Shown here piece after piece: positions 1-11,299 of a stretch of DNA of 64,000 nt (positions within the stretch are counted from its first letter, which is position 1; each line of letters begins with the position of its first letter). The position numbers were made by a program, and so were the translations under genes. Below the pieces are notes generated by a model that saw nothing but the letters and a program-made list of their open reading frames with translations, was not told where the DNA came from and made no database searches. This stretch comes from Schistocerca nitens (taxonomy: Eukaryota; Arthropoda; Insecta; Orthoptera; Acrididae). The DNA lies in assembly GCF_023898315.1 (NCBI RefSeq), contig NC_064617.1, positions 714,261,202 through 714,325,201 on the forward strand. The letters run 5' to 3'.

Positions 1-1668
1 GGAGAGAAGAGAACCACTTGTATGAATATCAAGAGCTCAGATGGCAACCCAGTTCTAAGCAAAGATGGGAAGGCAGAAAGGTGGAAGGAGTATATAGAGG
101 GTTTATACAAGGGCGATGTACTTGAGGACAGTATTATGGAAATGGAAGAGGATGTAGATGAAGATGAAATCTGAGATAAGATACTGCGTGAAGAGTTTGA
201 CAGAGCACTGAAAGACCTGAGTCGAAACAAGGCCCCGGGAGTAGACAACATTCCATTAGAACTACTGATGGCCTTGGGAGAGCCAGTCATGACAAAACTC
301 TACCATCTGGTGAGCAAGATGTATGAGACAGGCGAAATACCCACAGACTTCAAGAAGAATATAATAATTCCAATCCCAAAGAAAGCAGGTGTTGACAGAT
401 GTGAAAATTACCGAACTATCAGTTTAATAAGTCACAGCTGCAAAATACTAACGCGAATTCTTTACAGACGAATGGAAAAACTGGTAGAAGCGGACCTCGG
501 GGAAGATCAGTTTGGATTCCGTAGAAATGTTGGAACACGTGAGGCAATACTGGCCCTACGACTTATCTTAGAAGCTAGATTAAGGAAAGGTAAACCTACA
601 TTTCTAGCATTTGTAGAGAAAGCGCTTGACAATGTTGACTGGAATACTCTCTTTCAAATTCTGAAAGTGGCAGGGGTAAAATACAGGGAGCGAAAGGCTA
701 TTTACAATTTGTATAGAAACCAAATGGCAGTTATAAGAGTCGAGAGACATGAAAGGGAAGCAGTGGTTGGGAAGCGAGTGAGACAGGGTTGTAGCCTCTC
801 CCCGATGTTATTCAATCTGTATATTGAGCAAGCAGTGAAAGAAACAACAGAAAAATTCGGAGTAGGTATTAAAATCCATGGAGAAGAAATAAAAACTTTG
901 AGGTTCGCCGATGACATTGTAATCCCGTCAGAGACAGCAAAGGACTTGGAAGAGCAGTTGAACGGAATGGACAGTGTCTTGAAAGGAGGATGTAAGATGA
1001 ACATCAACAAAAACAAAACGAGGATAATGGAATGTAGTCAAATTAAATCGGGTGATGCTGAGGGGATTAGATTAGGAAATGAGACACTTAAAGTAGTAAA
1101 GGAGTTTTACTATTTAGGGAGAAAAATAACTGATTATGGTCGAAGTACAGAGGATATAAAATGTAGACTGGCAATGGCAAGGAAATCGTTTCTGAAGAAG
1201 AGAAATTTGTTAACATCGAGTGTAGATTTAAGTGTCAGGAAGTCGTTTCTGAAAGTATTTATATGGAGTGTAGCCATGTATGGAAGTGAAACATGGACGA
1301 TAAACAGTTTGGACAAGAAGAGAATAGAAGCTTTCGAAATGTGGTGCTACAGAAGAATGCTGAAGATAAGGTGGGTAGATCACGTAACTAATGAGGAGGT
1401 ATTGAATAGGACTGGGGAGAAGAGAAGTTTGTGGCTCAACTTGACTAGAAGAAGGGATCGGTTGGTAGGACATGTTTTGAGGCATCAAGGGATCACAAAT
1501 TTAGCATTGGAGGGCAGCGTGGAGGGTAAAAATCGTAGAGGGAGACCAAGAGATCAATACACTAAGCAGATTCAGAAGGATGTAGGTTGCAGTAGGTACT
1601 GGGAGATGAAGAAGCTTGCACAGGATAGAGTAGCATGGAGAGCTGCATCAAACCAGTCTCAGGACTGA
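1..1668 (+). pseudogene. RTE-type reverse transcriptase, inactivated
   Basis: One frame runs from base 1 to the stop at 1666-1668, interrupted by a TGA at 172-174 where copy 2 has a sense codon. The open part (268-1668, 466 residues) shows the RT palm: the NYRTISL block, RQGCSLSP (motif B) and FADD (motif C, 904-915). The C-terminal tail has GRPRDQYTKQ and ends NQSQD. Motif A is damaged: the other copy reads FVDLEKAFDNV, while here the text is FVEKALDNV. Six bases are missing at about 615/616, removing the Asp-Leu pair that includes the expected metal-binding Asp. The protein should be catalytically dead even if the stop were read through. In life the enzyme copies its own RNA at a nicked chromosomal site. 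The ATG at 268 is only the first Met after the stop, not the native start. Confidence 0.85.
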
Positions 1669-1698
1669 AGACCACAACAACAAACAACAACAACATAG
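1..1698 (+). mobile_element. RTE-like non-LTR retrotransposon, copy 1 (3' part)
   Basis: The element enters from the left window edge, so its 5' end is not visible. It carries reverse-transcriptase coding sequence to 1668, a UTR of only a few bases, and a CAACAA-type low-complexity tail at about 1673-1698. A very short 3' UTR with a simple-repeat tail is typical of RTE-clade LINEs. The same family occurs at 11848-14335 (minus) and 63085-63590 (plus), so this is a dispersed repeat in this genome. Clade assignment is from the C-terminal motifs and tail, without a tree. Confidence 0.85.
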
Positions 1699-1754
1699 GT
1701 TATACTACATTTTCTTACCCATTTTGCTTCGATTTCGTTCTTTCTTTACGTTAC

Positions 1755-1980
1755 CTTGAAACGTCCCCTTTTTGAACAATTTTACAAGACTGTGCTTAAC
1801 CTGACACACAATATTTTTTAGCGCAACGCAATCTGACTTTCACAAAATCCCTACAAAAGAATGGCCCTGACTAACATTAAACTATACCTTTCACAAATCA
1901 CTAAATCACTTACCTCACAATAATCTTCGTTTCTCCCACTACTGCAATACAGCAAGCGCCACTACTGCCAGTTTGATATA

Positions 1981-2039
<59 letters not shown>

Positions 2040-2268
2040 CAGTTCATCACAAATTTCAAAACTCCATCTCTCTCTCCACATCCACCACTGCTGGCGGCTC
2101 ACCTCCAACTGCCCAACGCTATGCGCTGTTCACAGCCAGCTGCCTAACACTACAATGGCGAGTATTACAACAATGCAAAGCAGCCACAGACTGCACACAG
2201 CACAGCCAGTGATTTTTATACAGAGGTGGCGTTACCAATAAAAAAACCTAAACAGCCTACTTACAACC
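1755..2268. repeat. Unclassified dispersed repeat with (AT)n core
   Basis: It starts near TTGAAACGTCCCC and ends near CCTAAACAGCCTACTTACA. It shares blocks (CAACGCAATCTGA, ACAAAAGAATGGCCCTGA, TCACTTACCT) in the same order and orientation with 9940-10130, so it is a dispersed family. No coding capacity is seen. An AT dinucleotide run lies in the middle. Class is unknown; non-autonomous DNA element or LTR fragment are both possible. Confidence 0.6.
1984..2038. repeat. (AT)n microsatellite
   Basis: An essentially uninterrupted TA dinucleotide run of about 55 bases, inside the dispersed repeat at 1755-2268. Confidence 0.95.
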
Positions 2269-3480
2269 TTTCGCTTCCAAATCAGTTATTTCGCCTGTGG
2301 TGGTTATTCTGGATTCATTTCTCATGAATGGCAAAATTGTGGTCACCTCTATTCTGTAAAACAGTTTCATCTTAACATGTTGAACTCACAACAGACACAA
2401 AAGATCCGAATCCTCCTGTAGTGTAAATGACAAATGTTTTGCTTCATCCTTATTACCTTAAACCAAGCTTTCCTTCGGTCCCATAATCAAAATTATTTAA
2501 TCATCCTCTACCTTCAAGAGGGAAACTTCCTCAGTACAAATCGTATAGGCTGCAGTGCATCCCCCACCAGCGAAAACAGTAAGCTGTAATGCTCACAGCA
2601 TCAGCAAAACACATAAACGTCGCTTTTCTGGGACAAGTATTAACGCAGAATAATTTTTCAGGCTTTGGCTCAACATCAATCAAGACTACAAAAAGGATCC
2701 ATATTTCCGTTCCATTCTCCATTTGCTGAAATACTGCTCGTATTTGACTACCACAATAATATTTCAGAGCCACGTAAATTACACAAACCACAATTCTTCT
2801 TTCACCTTGAAGGGAATCAATATACTTACGAAATCCACAGACAGCACTTTACGTACTCAGCTATAAAGAACAAAAAAGACATATATCATCAATATTAACA
2901 TATCATCGCCTATTGGGAAGCCAATGGTTAAACAATCGCATTATCGCATCCTGTTTTCAAGATTCCAAACTTACTCATTCCTTTCTCAGAGTTCTCCTAT
3001 CTTAAAATATTCATACAGCACGCATACTATAGTAAGAGATCCTCATTTATACTGACAGATATAGAATAGTAATAGATAGATAGTAGCACTGAAAGCAGAA
3101 AATCGGAAACAAGGCTACTAACAGCTGGGGACCTGGGTTTGCCAGACCCATAATACCCACAGATCGGATATTCCCCTGAGTTTTGCATTAATTCAACACA
3201 GATCTTGCTTCTCTCAGGAGCGACTCTTCTCAATTTACACAAAAAAAAACATAAACAGCATTTCACTCGTTCACAAAGAAACTTTTATCTTCACGTTTGA
3301 ATCAAACTAAATCCTAATTGCACAAGTAAAGAAAAAAATTAAAACATCACTTCAATCAATCACATACAAACATCTTTATCATTATTTTTACCAACATATT
3401 ATTCAAAATGCATTTATCACAAATGTAAACTAATCAATTCATTCTCCTCTCTATAAATCCTATGTACTCATTTGCCATGT
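2269..3480. other. Unassigned AT-rich stretch
   Basis: No recognised gene. A minus-strand open stretch at 2531-2791 (86 codons) has no motif I know. This is where protease/reverse transcriptase of the minus-strand gypsy-like element to the right would be expected, but I see no pol motifs, so pol is deleted or the element ends before here. Confidence 0.5.
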
Positions 3481-3730
3481 CGCTCATTTGTTCCGATTGG
3501 GCGCCTTCTGCGCTGATCGTTTGTCATTGCCGGTTTTGTTCATTCCCATTTGCCGGATTATGTCTAGGGTTGGCCGGCCGAATTTCAACATCATGAGGTG
3601 CTCCGCCTACAGTCCTATTCCCACCGTATTCATCGTAGTATCGATTCTGGTTGCCGTACCTGTAGCGTTCACGATCTTGTCTACGTCCTCGATCATTTCT
3701 GTTGTTCCACCTGTGTTCGCGACTGTTACC

Positions 3731-5619
3731 TCAGTTTCTATACGGCCGGTCCCGATTATTATTCCGTTCGCGTCGCGACGACCAGTCACGCCGTTGATTA
3801 GTACTACGGCCACGACTGCGATCGCGCTGCTGTGCCCCGTAATAACTTTGTGCCTGATTAGGCGGGCATTCTGCTGTATTATATTCCAACTCTTGGAGAA
3901 GTGTTTTAAACGTTTCCACGTCCTCTTTGCATCGTCCCGCAAGAATGACGTGGCGCAAGTGCATCGGCAATTTGGTGATGCATATCCTAATTAGTTCCGC
4001 AGGCCCGTATGGGTCGTATAAAAATTGATTTGCCTGCAGCATGTGGTCGAATAGGCATGCAGGGCTGCCAAAACCAGACTGGTTCAAATTTGGCAGCATA
4101 ATTATGCCATGTTTGACCCTATCTTGTGCCGCTTCCGACCAATAGGCGGACAGAAAGGCTTGTCGAAACTCCCGAGTGGAGTTGCAGTGACGCGCTGCCG
4201 ACCTCATGCGACTCGCCGGTTCGCCTTCCAAATAGCCACACATATATTCTATCTTATGTGAACTTGCCCAGTCGGGAGGAAGACAGAACTCAAATTGCTC
4301 GAGCCATGCTCGTGGATGTATTCCTTTTTGCGAATTTCGGAATATCTGAAACTTTCTCACCGTAAGGAAATGTTTGAAATCAAATCCCGCATTTCCTCCT
4401 GGCGAGGCCCTTGTATGTTTCTATTCGTCTCATGTCTGCCCCTCAAAATACATTCTTCCCTGTAGTCAAAATCTCCCTCGTGGCCGGAGTCCCTCTCTGC
4501 ACTGTTCGTACGGCTATTTTTAGTGCTATTGGCGAGTTCGGAATCACACGCCATGCGGTTTTCCAGATGCGCCACGCGTTCTTGTAATTCGCCTGTTACC
4601 GCTTTGTTTTGCCTGTTCACTTCGAACTGTCCCTTCTGAAATCTCAGAAGCGAACGCACTTCTTCCGTCTCTGCGGCCGCTACCGGTGTAGTATTGTTCT
4701 CGCTTTCCGTCAGCTTCATCGTGCCTACAATGTCCGCTAATGCCGCAATCTTATCCTGTATTTGTCTCTTGTCCTCCGCCCCACTCTGTTTCAATTGTTC
4801 AACTTGCTGTTCCAACTCGTGGATCGCTAAACTGTTGTCCGCTATTGTGTTGCTAACGGCCGTGGGACAATGCGTTTCCGCGTCTTGGACCCTCGAGAGT
4901 ACCTGCTGGTGCTCCCTTTGGCATTCTTCTCTCAGCGCTTGGAAATTCCTAAGTAGCTGTTCTTCGCTCTCTTTCGATTCTGCATCGCGACTCCGCTTGC
5001 TCTGTTCTAAGGCTTGCAGACGACCATCGATTTGTTCAAATGTATGACCTAATTCTTTCATAATATCACTTTTTATTTCACTTGCCAGATTGTTTATTCT
5101 TTGTGAGATATCATCGGACACCCTCTGCATCGACTTGTCGACTTTATTTGTCTGCTGGATTAGTTTTTCGTCTATTTGTTCACCTAGCTCGCAGATCGAT
5201 TTTTCCGATTTCTGCGTCATTTGTTCGCCTAGCTCTCGGATCGATTTTTCGGATGATTCTTTTTGTTCCCGGAACGATTTTTCGGATGATTCTTTTTGTT
5301 CTCGGAACGATTTTTTTGATTTCTGCGTCATTTGTTCGCCTAGCTCGCGGATCGATTTTTCATATTTCTCTGCGTTTTCTTTATTTTGTTGCAATAAGGC
5401 TTTCATGAATTCTGCCAAATCAATTTGGTTAGTAGGAGGCAAACTAATTTCTGGCTCTGCTGTGAGCCCGTTCGTGCTGTTTTGCATTTCGTCTGAAGTA
5501 TTCTCCATTGCATTTTCGGAACCGCCCGACGCGTTAATATTGGAAATCAAATTATCCCCTTGGTCCATTATGCTTAAGTTGTCGGACTGCTTACTTTTAG
5601 CTTGGTTACGTGTCTGCAT
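3731..5619 (-). pseudogene. gag: gag of element A, frameshifted
   Basis: Two overlapping frames make one gag. The N-terminal part (5619-4357, 420 residues) starts MQTRNQAKSK and is a long Glu/Lys/Gln-rich predicted coiled coil with tandem KSFREQKESSE and EKSIRELGEQ units. The second part (4360-3731, plus about 10 codons upstream in the same frame) carries the capsid-like core: WLEQFEFCLPPDW, a YWSEAAQD block, PAELIRICITKLP and a basic RG/RN-rich tail. The frames meet at 4365-4400, so a small indel has broken the gene. The basic tail continues past a TGA at 3731-3733 to about 3530. No CCHC zinc knuckle is visible; the Arg-rich tail is the likely RNA-binding part. Homology to the gag at 39845-41428 is clear (shared ITKLP and a MLPN/MMPN block). 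A programmed frameshift is possible but less likely. Confidence 0.75.
5190..5385 (-). repeat. Short tandem repeats within gag coiled coil
   Basis: A 33-bp unit encoding KSFREQKESSE is present twice in direct succession, flanked by related units encoding EKSIRELGEQMTQ. The expansion is in frame and lengthens the coiled coil. Confidence 0.8.
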
Positions 5620-6054
5620 TAGTGCACTTTATACCCAGTACGCAACACACTAGTCACAATAAATGTATCCCACAAAAATTACGACAGTGACACGAAAGAT
5701 ACCCAACCTAGTACGCACTTTTTCACACGCAAAACAAATTTTTATCTTTGTTCGAAACAGTGGAATTTACAAGCGAGAAAAAAAACACACACACATATAA
5801 AACACACACATATAGAACACACAAATATAGAAAACAAAACAAGACAAACAACACAACGCTGCTCAACAAGCCGTGAATCTTTTGAAAGTCTGCTCAGAAA
5901 CAACGCAGAAGTTGTTTGAGCGCTGTAGGGAAAAAAAATTAAGATTATAACACGCTCGCAATCTAACGTTTCAGAGATTCCAGAGTCTAGCGGAATCACA
6001 GAACAGGATCGCCATGTGTAAAGTTTTTTTTTTTTAAACTTTTATTTGGTATGG
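5620..6054 (-). other. Leader between 5' LTR and gag of element A
   Basis: Non-coding, A/C-rich, with ACAC runs near 5785-5830 and a homopolymer T run at about 6024-6035. No clear tRNA primer-binding site (TGG start) abuts the LTR end at 6054. Confidence 0.5.
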
Positions 6055-7721
6055 TGAAAGCGGTACTGATGGATAATAAAAGCGGGTTAAAAGCTGTGAT
6101 CTGTCTGGGGAAGTTAACCGTGGATTACTGGGCAACATTAACATTAGGTATCTAGTCCAGGTTTACCAAATTCCCAAACAGACTAACATTAATGATAATC
6201 TTTTAATAGTCATACAACAACCGGTAATATATATATAAAAGGGAGAATTTAAATAAAAAGAAAGAAATCAGTTTATATTTGGAAATTTATTTTTAAGATT
6301 GGTCATGAAATTTCAGCATATTAAATTTTATTCGTAACAAGCTGGTGCCTTATTTAGGATGGTGAAAATCTTACGGAACACATCAAATATGGAGCCAAGA
6401 TTGGGAGTCTGCATACAACACTGCATTCATAAAACAACACACAAAGAACGTTGAAACGCATGCAAGAGAAAGTTAACCACAACAAACAGATTCAAATTTT
6501 TACCCAAAGAAATTACGTTCGAAGCACAATCCTGTCCGTCATGTAATTACCACACACTGGTATACTAAATTCATGTTAACTCTTTGTGAAATCTTCGCGA
6601 AAAGAATAGCTGAGGGCTACTTTGATGATTACACCACATGCTTCACGTGGTCAACTTGGTTTACACAAAGAGTGTAACTCCACAATAATTTTGATAATTA
6701 AAATAAATTAGATCGAAAAGCAAATTACAAAAGAAAAACCTCGAACTGGTTACTAACGTCTTACTGTTAACCTGACGGGTCAAACAGTTATATAAGCACA
6801 TGGTACTGGTCTCACAAAGTACACCCCACGTGGGTTGAACATAAAGAAAAGTTGCTATATTGAAAATATTGTCAAGACGAGACGTTATAATCACACAAGC
6901 ATTCGCATTTAAGATTGATCTTAATTAGAGTTACTGACCAACACGTGGTTCCACTTTAGTCATAAAGTAGTGACAAAGCAACTACCGGAAAATAATATGA
7001 ACTTCACACGAGAATTACACTACGCTGCAATTTAAGATAACCTTAGATATTTTAGAGCTAACCCGAAATAAAGGTGATTAAATTCTCAGTTAGGCTGAAC
7101 TTAACAAATCCATTGTCCTACGGACTTAGCAGACACGCGCTTAGCCGGAGATCTTACCATTTCAGACGCTCGCCACCGCCAGACTGCAACTCCCTACTAC
7201 CGAGCGTGCTTCCTGAGGGTGGCTCACAAAGACAAACGGAAGGGGCCAGAGGGGCAGCTTCCTATACCAACATGACAACGGACGGACAGGACCATACTAA
7301 GAATAGAAACCTCTCTGCTTTAAGAAAGCGTAGCTACCTGTTCCGACGTTGGTCCTACTGTTCTCTAGCAGACAGCCTTGTCTGCTACCCTCAAGCATGC
7401 AACTACAAACACATTTGATCATTCATCTTCTCACACAGAAGGGAAGGGGGATGACAGTATCTTATCATATACAGTATATAACAGAAAGCGGATGTAGGTT
7501 CCGTATGAGACTGTGTGACATGAATTACATATAAACTGTGTTTTAAAGTGTAGTAGTGTGACAGATCGTTCTTGTTTATGTGTAAAAGTAACACGTTCCA
7601 CTACTCAGTCTCCTCCCAGATAGTCAGAAACGCCACAGTAAATTTAGAAGAGGAATTTATTCCATAAATGACAACAGATTTAAGAAATCAAACATGAAAG
7701 GAATCCAACAGAGACCTTTCA
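6055..7721 (-). repeat. LTR A (5' LTR of element A), 1667 bp
   Basis: Termini were defined by comparison with the copy at 30483-32152. Both begin TGAAAGCGGT and end GACCTTTCA on the plus strand, i.e. TG...CA ends as in retroviral-type LTRs. Homology stops exactly at these bases on both sides. The two copies differ at numerous positions, so they are not a pair from one recent insertion. The gag next to it reads away from it on the minus strand. Confidence 0.85.
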
Positions 7722-7875
7722 CCGGTAATACGGTAATACGGGAAACAAACTGCCTTGGCTTGTTTTGTTGGAAGATAATATAGCGGAGACCTCGAAGAAA
7801 GGACACTGCTATTGGTATGAGCATATCATAAATTTCAAGGCTGCTGTCCAAATTACCAACTATGCGAAGCAGATG

Positions 7876-8028
7876 TTTTGCGCGACTGCTACGGTCGCAG
7901 GTTCGAATCCTGCCTCGGGCATGGATGTGGGTGATGTCCTTAGGTTAGTTAGGTTTAATTAGTTCTACGTTCTAGGCGACTGATGACCTGAGAAGTTAAG
8001 TCGCATAGTGCTCAGAGCCATTTTTTTG
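7876..8028 (+). mobile_element. tRNA-derived SINE, 5'-truncated
   Basis: It contains the B-box-like GGTTCGAATCC, the CTTAGGTTAGTTAGGTTTAA body and the GCTCAGAGCC tail followed by T bases, but lacks the tRNA A-box end. It is flanked by a 10-bp target-site duplication GAAGCAGATG (7866-7875 and 8029-8038), so the truncation occurred at insertion. Confidence 0.9.
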
Positions 8029-8486
8029 GAAGCAGATGATTTCCTGTTGTGTACCCAGCAATATCTCATACCATCAAAACAGGTGTAGGACCTGAAGGAC
8101 GACATGAATGCAGTGTGACAAAATTCGTTCTTCTCAGAATAGCCACACAAATACACCCATCGTGATAGTGTATACAGAATTGGAACTTGTCGTAAAGGGC
8201 AATGTGGTGCCACCCTTGCGTCCAGAATTATTTCTGGGTGCATCTCTCTCTGCTGCCGCGTCATGGGAAGCCGCAATAGTGATCGGCCAGCTGATAGATC
8301 GTGGTTTTCAGACGTTTTGCCACTGCACGTGTGGTTCTTCTGCTGCAAACAAGCTCGTTTGCTGCTCAGGATATTAGATACGGCTGTTCGATCCTTCGTG
8401 GATGAGCAAACGATCTGCCCTCTCTGGCGCTAGTCGCGCAGGGCTGTTGGGGTCCTGAATGGCATTGAGTATTGCTCTCCTGAATC

Positions 8487-8693
8487 AAAAATGGCTCTGA
8501 GCACTATGGGACTTAACGTCTATGGTCATCAGACCCTCAGAACTTAGAACTACGTAAACCTAACTAACCTAAGGACATCACACAACACCCAGTCATCACG
8601 AGGCAGAGAAAATCCCTGACCCCTCCGGAAATCGAACCCGGGAACCCGGGCATGGGAAGCGAGAACGCTACCGCACGACCACTAGCTGCGGCC
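8487..8693 (-). mobile_element. tRNA-derived SINE, variant head
   Basis: The tail half (GGCTCTGAGCACTATGGGAC and the CCTAACTAACCTAAGGACATC block) is the same as in the other SINEs here. The tRNA-like head is different: GAATCGAACCCGGGAACCCG with GCACGACCAC, where the common type has GATTCGAACCTGCGACCG. A 12-bp target-site duplication CTCTCCTGAATC flanks it (8475-8486 and 8694-8705). Confidence 0.9.
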
Positions 8694-8705
8694 CTCTCCT
8701 GAATC

Positions 8706-9489
8706 CATCGATTCCATATCCGCTTGAGAGCCCCAGGATGCCGCCAACGTGACGACCAGCCTGTCGGAATGATGAACGACACGGTATCGATTCCGATGAA
8801 TCTGCCGCTATCGTATTTCTCTACTCGTGCTCGTAGACGTTACTCTTTGTTACACGAAGCGTAACACGATCTTCTCACAAGCAGACAATGTTTAAAATGC
8901 AATTTATGATTGATAAACTCATTATTTTATCTTTCCTTATATTTAGAATGTGGATGGCGTTGTTCCTATCTAGTCTGTGTGGTTGCGCTGGAATACTAAT
9001 TATTTTCATTTCCATTAATGCAAATTTAAAGTTTGTTGTATTCCGCCTTTATAGAGTTGCAATTTTAGTGGCCTGCAGCGTAAATTTGGCAGCAGTATGA
9101 TGTTGCTTCGCGCGGGGCCACTACAAATACACTCAAAACGTGCGAGAGGATTTCGCGGCGGTAGCTAAATCGTTACCAAACTTGACTCGGTGTTCAAAAC
9201 TGGGTGTTAAACAGGAGCTGGAATATAAGCGTTCTTCCGAAGGCAACGTTCTACCACTGTTAACGAAAGCTGAAGGTGCAGATTCGACTTCCTTTTCAGT
9301 CAAAGTATTTTCTCTCTCCCCTTTTTTCTATTTGCTTTCCAAACTTACTGCTACTCAATATAGTAGGCACTTCTCTTCCTCCGACTATAGAATTCCTGGA
9401 AAGACAACACAAAACTCCTTGAACGACCAGAGGTAGGACTTCCACATTCAGAGGTCATGTACATTAATATGTTCTGCAGAAAGGAGTAA
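8706..9489. other. Unassigned stretch
   Basis: No gene recognised. 8040-8486 and 8706-8870 form one interrupted sequence, since the SINE duplicated its target. Open minus-strand frames there may be an old transposase, but no motif convinces me. Confidence 0.4.
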
Positions 9490-9840
9490 CATTTCAACCA
9501 TGTCGGCTCGCAGGTTCAAGGTCAACATCAATATTGCGACGCAACGCCACCTACTGAACAAATGTGCCTGCGGCGCTCGTTGTCGCTATAAACCGAAGGT
9601 GTGATTTGAGTAGATGTGCAGGATGCGTCGCAGACTACGCACGAACTGTACCGTCAAATCTATGAGTTTTAAAGAGGGCGAATTATTGACATGAGAGAAT
9701 GTGAAGCATCAATCGGCTAAATTGCGACTTGTATGGGACGAAGTGTTTCAGCAGTGTAACAAGTGTGTCCAGATTGGTTCACGGAAGGCTGCAGAACACG
9801 GCGAAATGGGTCAGGTTGAAACTACTGAGTCTTTGCTTGG
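9490..9840 (+). pseudogene. Tc1-like transposase N-terminal relic
   Basis: Around 9660-9830 the translation gives SMSFKEGELL in one frame, then DMRECEASIG, ATCMGRSVSAV and DWFTEGCRTRRNGS in another. This is the paired helix-turn-helix order of Tc1-family transposases, whose N-terminus binds the element ends. Stops and at least one frameshift interrupt it, and no catalytic DDE domain follows. The preceding 9500-9650 may be the left end of the element. Confidence 0.6.
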
Positions 9841-10232
9841 TGAAATTACTGAATGAGGTGAAACTACTGTCTCTTTACTTATTTTCCTCATTTCAAACAC
9901 TGACCTACAGAATTTTCCCTGACAAAGACAAATCAAACTTAACCTATTCATTTATTACCCACAAAATAAAAGCCCAACGCAATCTGAGACAACATGGTTT
10001 CAAATAATTAATACAAAAGAATGGCCCTGAATTGCAAGGAATCGTAACAATAGCCCACTGTGTTTCATAAGTCACTTACCTGACAGAAAATCTTCAAAAC
10101 ACGAACTGCAGCAATCACAGCAAGCAGCAACCATAGCTAGCCAAATGAAAAGATTCTAACTACTGTAGAGTCTAACTACTAGGAGGAATATGGTTAGCAA
10201 AAGAAAGATTTTGTCGAAGAGCAAACAATGTA

Positions 10233-11024
10233 CCGGGTGATCAAAGAGTCAGTATAAATTTGAAAAATTAATAAACCACGGAATAATGTAGATAGAGAGG
10301 TAAAAATTGACACACGGGCTTGGAATGACATGGGATTTTATTAGAACAAAAAAAAAAAAGTTCACAAAATGTCCGACAGATGGCGCTGGACAGCAAAACT
10401 GCTACCGTGACAGGTGAGAGGTACGCCGATATGTTACAGAATCGCATCATCCCCAGATTGGCTGATAAACACCTGCTGGAACGGACGATATTTATGCAGG
10501 ATGGCGCTCCACCCCATATTGCTAGACGCGTGAAAGATCTCTTGCGCGCGTCGTTTGGTGATGATCGTGTGCTCAGCCGCCGTTTTCGTCATGCTTGGCC
10601 TCCCAGGTCCCCAGACCTCAGTCCGTGCGATTATTGGCTTTGGGGTTACCTGAAGTCGCAAGTGTATCGTGATCGACCGACATCTCTAGGGATGCTGAAA
10701 GACAACATCCGACGCCAATGCCTCACGATAGCTCCGGACATGCTTTACAGTGCTGCTCACAACATTATTCCTCAACTACAGCAATTGTTGAGCATTTCCT
10801 GTAAAGAACATCATCTTTGTTTTGTCTCACTTTGTTATGCTAATTATTGCTATTCTGATAAGATGAAGCGCCATCTGTCGGACATTTTTTTAACTTCTGA
10901 ATTTTTTTGGTTCTAATAAAACCCCATGTCATTCCAAGCTTGTGTGTCAATTTGTACCTCTCTATCTACATTATTCCGTGATTTATTCAGTTTTCAAATT
11001 TATCCTGACTTTTTGGTCACCCGG
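10233..11024 (+). mobile_element. mariner/Tc1-superfamily transposon, internally deleted, 792 bp
   Basis: The ends are long imperfect inverted repeats of about 155 bp (10233-10387 and 10867-11024), starting CCGGGTGATCAAAGAGTCAG and ending as its near-complement. Both sides are flanked by TA (10231-10232, 11025-11026), the target duplication of this superfamily. Internal sequence covers only the C-terminal half of a transposase, so the element has lost about half its gene and could move only with enzyme supplied elsewhere. Confidence 0.93.
10380..10916 (+). pseudogene. mariner-like transposase, C-terminal half
   Basis: 178 open codons. FMQDGAPPHIARR carries the second catalytic Asp and SPDLSPCDYWLWG the third acidic residue of the DDE triad (mariner-type Asp). 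The helix-turn-helix N-terminus and the first catalytic Asp are absent: coding sequence begins abruptly next to the left inverted repeat. The Met at 10380 lies in that repeat and is not a native start; the C-terminal residues run into the right repeat. The frame is otherwise clean, suggesting the deletion arose in a fairly recent copy. Confidence 0.85.
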
Positions 11025-11299
11025 TATTCAGAAGATTTTATCTTACTCATGTGACATCCAGTTCCAAAAATTACATGGTACTCAATAATTCCACTATCCA
11101 AACATTACCAACTACATCCATTCTTATTTTATAGTGCATGTCCTACCAACACTGCGTCTCCACTAAAAGAAAAATAATCATGTCGAAACCCTTCTCTATC
11201 CGCTTGCTAACTGCTAGTCCGTCCAACCACAGAATCTCTTGCCGAGAGCGCAGAGCGCTGTCAGCGATATTAATACAGTCTACAGCGCTGTCAACATAC

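Larger units (their letters stand above)
3480..7721 (-). mobile_element. Ty3/gypsy-like LTR retrotransposon, 5' portion (element A)
   Basis: Reading on the minus strand: 5' LTR (7721-6055), a leader of about 435 bases (6054-5620), then gag (5619 to about 3490). There is no recognisable protease, reverse transcriptase or integrase, and no 3' LTR in the rest of the window to the left. It is therefore truncated or deleted 3' of gag. The LTR has a second copy at 30483-32152. The left boundary given is where gag-like coding sequence fades, not a mapped element end. Confidence 0.75.
9880..11130. repeat. Second copy of the 1755-type dispersed repeat, split by mariner
   Basis: 9940-10230 matches 1790-1960 in block order (CAACGCAATCTGA, CAAAAGAATGGCCCTGA, TCACTTACCTGACA, GCAATCACAGCAAGC). 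After the mariner element (10233-11024) related sequence seems to resume with GTGACATCCAG and similar. The mariner thus landed inside an older repeat. Outer ends are approximate. Confidence 0.55.

Noticed and set aside
3488..3994. Plus-strand frame of 168 codons with hydrophobic stretches
   Set aside because: Antisense to the Arg-rich gag tail; apparent membrane segments are a codon artefact.
4357..4400. Programmed ribosomal frameshift in gag A
   Set aside because: The junction falls inside gag, not between gag and pol; no clear slippery heptamer was seen, and a further stop follows, so mutation is more likely.
5090..5653. Plus-strand frame of 187 codons opposite the element A gag
   Set aside because: Repetitive CSPSSRIDFSD units are the antisense of the gag tandem repeats.
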